Shown in pieces: positions 6,619 to 10,126 of a stretch of 10,126 nucleotides of DNA (position 1 is the first letter of the stretch; every line of letters starts with the position of its first letter). The position numbers were made by a program, and so were the translations under genes. Source of the DNA: Gammaproteobacteria bacterium (lineage in GTDB: Bacteria > Pseudomonadota > Gammaproteobacteria > Steroidobacterales > GCA-2729495); the NCBI GenBank assembly GCA_023383735.1, contig JAHDYN010000038.1:1-10126 (forward strand). Reading direction: 5' to 3'. Under the pieces are notes generated by a model. That model ran no database searches and was not told the origin of the DNA. It saw only the letters and a list, made by a program, of their open reading frames with translations.

Positions 6619-7852
6619 GCTCCGGTTGCGCCACGGCGCGCCCGGCATCGCCGGACAATCGCAGCGCAAAGGCGGCAACCGGCGGACCCAGCGTTTCGAA
6701 TACGGCAACGGCGGCCAGCACGAGCGCCGAAACCTGCGCGCCCAGCTTGGGCATCAGGCTGCTGGTGGTCTGCGCGAGACCGATGGCGAGGCCGGCCATC
6801 GGCACCAGCAGCAAACCGGCGGCAACCGACTGGCGGTGCGTATAGCCGAAGATCAGGCCACAGCCATAAACCGAGGTGGTTTTTGCCAGCGTGCGCGCCA
6901 GCACGCAGGCCAGGGCCACCGGTGCATACGTGACCATGTCGTGCAGGTGCAGGTTGGCACCGGCAAAGACAAACAGGATGATGAAGAACACATCCCCGCC
7001 GCCGCCGAACTCGACCCGCGTGAGACGCGACTCGCCCTGCAGCCAGCGGCAGGCAATCCCCAGCGTCAAGGCGGCGAACAGGCTCGAGACCTGAAAGGCC
7101 TCGGCAAGGCCCAGCGCAAGCATCACGCCGCCGACCACCAGCGCAAAGCGGAACTGGATTTCCTCGCTTCTGGTCCACCACGCGATCCGCGTGATCAGCC
7201 ACGCGGCTGCGACACTTACGGCAACGGCGCCGATCATCTGGTAGACCGGCAGCAGCATCGCGGTGAGCAGCGACACCTTCGAGTCGGCCAGCGCGAACGG
7301 CAGCGCCAGGGAGAAGAGCACGAAGGCCAGCACGTTGTTCATCGCCACGAGGGACTCCGCCGCATCCACGGTCGGTCCTGCGGCACGCAGCTCATGTGCC
7401 ACATGCATCAATACGGCGGGAGAGGATGACACCGAGATTGCGGCGGCAAGTACCGCCACCACCGGCGGCGAACCGATCCATATCGCCAGACCGAAAATCG
7501 CCACGAAGGTGAGACTGCTCTCCAGCAGGCTGGTAACCACCAGCGCGGGATTCTGCAGTGCGCGCCAGGGATGCAGTGCTGCGCCCAGCTTGAACAGGAT
7601 CAGACCCAGTGCGATATCCACCAGCACCCTGGCGCCATCCAGCGCTTCCTGTGACAAAAGGCCCAGCCCGGTCGGGCCGATGATCAGCCCCAGTGCCATG
7701 AACCCGGTAATGGTCGGCAGCCAGCGCAGCCGTGCGGCAAGCAGCCCGCCCAGCGTGCCGAAAGCCAGCAGGATGCCGAATACCAGCATGATGTTCATGG
7801 ATGGCCATGCCGACGGCAGCACGGTGATCACGGTGGCGGCTTCGGTATCCAC
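6566..7852 (-). CDS. CPA2-type cation/proton antiporter (Na+/H+ exchanger domain)
   Basis: This 428-residue protein starts at GTG (7850-7852 on the complement), chosen because GGGGAGG lies 6 bases upstream; an internal ATG at codon 19 (MNIMLVFG) is the alternative. It has about 11-12 membrane helices across residues 19-400 and no TrkA/RCK regulatory domain. Features of the Na+/H+ exchanger domain are PTITGFMALGLIIGPTGLG (46-64), ALGLILFKLGAAL (81-93) and the broken helix AISVSSSPAVL (138-148). In the next helix, where transporters of this superfamily usually carry ND, DD or QD, this protein reads Met-Asn-Asn (171-173), so the expected acidic residue is absent. Similar proteins I recall have NN or NS there, so this may be a subfamily trait. 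It probably moves monovalent cations against protons in the inner membrane; ion and stoichiometry are unknown. The gene begins 3 bp after the yhdP stop, suggesting an operon and translational coupling. Confidence 0.85.
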   Translation of the reverse strand: MDTEAATVITVLPSAWPSMNIMLVFGILLAFGTLGGLLAARLRWLPTITGFMALGLIIGPTGLGLLSQEALDGARVLVDIALGLILFKLGAALHPWRALQNPALVVTSLLESSLTFVAIFGLAIWIGSPPVVAVLAAAISVSSSPAVLMHVAHELRAAGPTVDAAESLVAMNNVLAFVLFSLALPFALADSKVSLLTAMLLPVYQMIGAVAVSVAAAWLITRIAWWTRSEEIQFRFALVVGGVMLALGLAEAFQVSSLFAALTLGIACRWLQGESRLTRVEFGGGGDVFFIILFVFAGANLHLHDMVTYAPVALACVLARTLAKTTSVYGCGLIFGYTHRQSVAAGLLLVPMAGLAIGLAQTTSSLMPKLGAQVSALVLAAVAVFETLGPPVAAFALRLSGDAGRAVAQPELSPGPPAVAEDSAAPHR

Positions 7853-7855
7853 CGG

Positions 7856-10126
7856 CTACCTCCCCAGCTCGCCTTCCGGCGGCATCTCGCGGAGCATCTC
7901 GGCGTAATAGCGTTCGCAGTCACCGAAGGGCGTGAGATCGACCTGGTCGCGCTGCACTTTCAGCACTTCGGGTTTGTCCCAGCTGCCGGAAATCCGGTAG
8001 TAGGACTCGCCGAAAGAGCTCAGCGACTTGCGGAAGATCTGCGAGGCAAGTACCACGGCTCCGCCGATCACCGGACCGCCGGCGACAGCGCCGAGCGCCA
8101 GCACATCCGTGACATGCGGACGCACGACCGCCACCTGGTTGTAGGTCCGGTTCGGAAAGCTGACTTCACCGACCACGCCCAGATCCGTCGCCGGCCCGTC
8201 GAGGGCCAGATTGCAGGTAAAGGCCTTGCCGCTGTCGAAGCGGAACTCGCCATCGACCTTGTCGAACGACAACCCTTCATCGGTGACATCCGAGAAATCG
8301 AGACCGAGGCGCCGGGGCAGCGTCGCGATACTCAGCAGGCCGAGCAGCCTGCCGCCACCGCCCGGATCGACCGGCAGCACCTGGCCGTTTCTCAGGCTGA
8401 TGCCCACCCGGCCGCCGGCCATGGCCAGGAAATTCTCGCTGGGCCCGCCCGGCCAGAAGAAATCGAGGGTGATATTTGCCTTCTCGCCTTCGATGACCTG
8501 ATCGTAGCCCAGCGCAGCCAGCGTGGCCTTGATGTTGTCCGAATCGAGCTGCAGCCGGAGTTCGCTGCGTTGCTGATCGATGTCGCCATCCACCACCACC
8601 CAGGTACCGTTGCCACTGATCTTGAAGTGTTCAGACTGCATGCTCAGCGGCTCGGCCACCACACCATCGCCACGCTGGGCAAAGTCGGCCTTGAGGCGCC
8701 CGAGCTTCAGGTCGCCGAGACTGAAATCGGCAATATCGGCACGGACCGGCGGCAGTTCGCGTGGATCCGCGCGACCTTCGCCGGTTGCCGGATCGGTTTC
8801 CCGCAGCCAGAGACGCTGCATGTCGAGCCTGAGCGGCTTGTCGGCAGACAGCACGTCGGGCACGGTGATCGAACCCTCGGTATTGCTGCCACGAACCCCG
8901 ATTGCCCAGGCCTTGCCGGCATGGGCTGCCTTGATGGAAACATCCCGGAACAACTGGCCGAAGATCGAAAACCGGTCGACATCGATGAAGACCTGGCGGA
9001 TCCCGCTGGTGTCATCCGGCGACTTCGCCGCAACCGGAGACCCCTCCCCGGATACCGGGAACCAGTCGGCGAAACGCAGGCTCCGGAAGCTGCCGGATAT
9101 CTCGATTCCCGGCACACCCGGCACGGTGGCCAGCGGGCTTCCACTGCGCAGTGCCCCGCGCTCGAGTTGCCACGGCGTACCCGTCGGCGAAGTAAAGCGC
9201 AATGCCCAGCTGATGCCGCGCGTGATGCGCCCGGTCACGTCCAGCTGGTCGCGCTCGGGGAACAGCACGGCCAGCTGCAGGGGCTCCGCTGTCTCAGCCG
9301 CCTTCTGCAAGGGCGCGCCAAGCCTGCTCACCAGTCCGACCAGGTCCGATTCGATGTCGATGCGGAAAGGCTGCTGGTCCTTGTCCTTTGGCACCAGCGC
9401 TGTCGCCGCCCAGCTCACCGCACCATCGAGCCGCCCGGCATAGGGCAGCGAGAACGCGACGGCGAGCTTGCCGATCGGCGTGGCACCACGCAGTTCGGCG
9501 ACATGACTGAGTCCCGGCTCGTCCTTGCCGGCCGGTCGCAGCGTGATGGCAACCGGCTCGTCGAGAAACTGCCCTTCGAGTTTCTCCGCGAAGAGACGGG
9601 TGTTGTCGAGCCGGATTGCACCCTTGAGATTTGCCAGCCCGTATGCGACACCCCGGAGGCCGAGGCTGGCACCGCTGGTCTCGAAGTTGCCGGTCAGGCG
9701 GAAATCCCCGGGGCTGGCGATCGGCATGTCGAGCTGTACGGCAGCCCGCACATTGCCGCGGCCGGTGACTCGGCCAAGCGTCGGGCCGAGTGCCTGGGCA
9801 ATGGGACTTGCGCGCAGGAAAGCCAGCACCTGTCCTGTCTGCATGTCGTCAGCAGTCGCCAGCTGCAGCTCGGGTTTGTGCATGAGATCGGCGACTCGCA
9901 CCCGGGCATCGCGGAACGGGATGCCGGCAATGGTGCCGCTGTTTTCCGTCGAACTGAGACTGTTGTGATCGATCACCACAGTGGTGCTGACGTTCTCGAG
10001 CCGTGGCCAGCCCGGCGCGTAGTCCAGCACGCCGTCCTCGACCGCAAACTCGACCCGGAACTCGCCATCGCCCTCGTCGTAGGGGAAGGCGCGCAAGGGG
10101 CCTCGCCAGGTCAGTTCGCCCTTCGG
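7856..10126 (-). CDS. yhdP: YhdP family (AsmA-like) envelope protein, N-terminal part missing
   Basis: The frame is open through the right edge of the window (the upstream codons read PKGELTWRGPL), so the TTG at 10096 is internal and the gene continues beyond. The 756 visible residues correspond to the C-terminal portion of YhdP proteins, which are about 1,270 residues long in E. coli. Recognisable family segments are RAFPYDEGDGEFRVEFAVED near the left end of the fragment and the C-terminal region with VAVVRPHVTDVL, AGGPVIGGAVVLASQIF and YYRISGSWDKPEV. Many alternating short beta segments fit the AsmA-like/repeating beta-groove fold. In E. coli, YhdP works with TamB and YdbH in moving phospholipids to the outer membrane; the protein is anchored in the inner membrane and spans the periplasm. 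In many gammaproteobacteria yhdP is followed by tldD or a nitrilase-like gene; here an antiporter gene follows instead after 3 bp. Family assignment is confident. Confidence 0.9.
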   Translation of the reverse strand, partial: PKGELTWRGPLRAFPYDEGDGEFRVEFAVEDGVLDYAPGWPRLENVSTTVVIDHNSLSSTENSGTIAGIPFRDARVRVADLMHKPELQLATADDMQTGQVLAFLRASPIAQALGPTLGRVTGRGNVRAAVQLDMPIASPGDFRLTGNFETSGASLGLRGVAYGLANLKGAIRLDNTRLFAEKLEGQFLDEPVAITLRPAGKDEPGLSHVAELRGATPIGKLAVAFSLPYAGRLDGAVSWAATALVPKDKDQQPFRIDIESDLVGLVSRLGAPLQKAAETAEPLQLAVLFPERDQLDVTGRITRGISWALRFTSPTGTPWQLERGALRSGSPLATVPGVPGIEISGSFRSLRFADWFPVSGEGSPVAAKSPDDTSGIRQVFIDVDRFSIFGQLFRDVSIKAAHAGKAWAIGVRGSNTEGSITVPDVLSADKPLRLDMQRLWLRETDPATGEGRADPRELPPVRADIADFSLGDLKLGRLKADFAQRGDGVVAEPLSMQSEHFKISGNGTWVVVDGDIDQQRSELRLQLDSDNIKATLAALGYDQVIEGEKANITLDFFWPGGPSENFLAMAGGRVGISLRNGQVLPVDPGGGGRLLGLLSIATLPRRLGLDFSDVTDEGLSFDKVDGEFRFDSGKAFTCNLALDGPATDLGVVGEVSFPNRTYNQVAVVRPHVTDVLALGAVAGGPVIGGAVVLASQIFRKSLSSFGESYYRISGSWDKPEVLKVQRDQVDLTPFGDCERYYAEMLREMPPEGELGR
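7859..7865 (-). promoter_or_regulatory. Strong ribosome binding site for the antiporter
   Basis: On the minus strand GGGGAGG lies inside the last codons of the yhdP-like gene and ends 6 bases before the GTG start of the antiporter. This supports the GTG start and coupling of the two genes. Confidence 0.7.

Noticed and set aside
6434..7429. Plus-strand open frame (331 codons) running through the M48 end into the antiporter
   Set aside because: It spans the ends of two confident genes in another frame and has a low-complexity Gln/Arg/His composition.

Overview
The window is GC-rich, tightly packed bacterial DNA that reads as a gammaproteobacterial chromosome. The clues are a VPLPA-type PEP-CTERM protein, a YhdP/AsmA-like envelope giant, a LemA plus M48 protease pair, and heavy antisense open frames typical of high-GC coding DNA. 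The exact lineage cannot be fixed from sequence alone. I saw no tRNA, rRNA, CRISPR array, insertion sequence or phage gene. Eight protein genes fill almost all of it; two are cut by the window edges.

Bases 1-6618 are read left to right. First comes the 3' part of a secreted VPLPA-CTERM protein (to 824). A close-packed trio follows: a small four-helix membrane protein with conserved-type histidines (842-1279), a lipoprotein with a tyrosine-phosphatase-like fold (1311-1817), and an FdhF/YdeP-type molybdopterin oxidoreductase (1814-3985). The last two overlap by four bases, so they are probably translationally coupled. A perfect 10-bp inverted repeat straddles the oxidoreductase stop codon. A short 93-bp gap with a candidate -10 box precedes a second unit: LemA (4079-4663) and a membrane-bound M48 metalloprotease with a long C-terminal extension (4693-6618).

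Bases 6566-10126 are read right to left. The large C-terminal part of a YhdP-family protein (7856 to the window end) is followed after 3 bp by a CPA2-type cation/proton antiporter (6566-7852) with a GTG start and a strong Shine-Dalgarno sequence. The antiporter and the M48 gene converge and overlap by 53 bp.

Functionally, most products concern the envelope: protein sorting to the surface (VPLPA-CTERM), membrane-protein quality control (LemA/M48), lipid or outer-membrane homeostasis (YhdP) and ion homeostasis (antiporter). The oxidoreductase trio is the least understood part. Its co-occurrence suggests, but does not prove, a redox function linking a cytoplasmic molybdoenzyme with membrane and periplasmic partners. 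Nothing here is an obvious new defence or mobile system.
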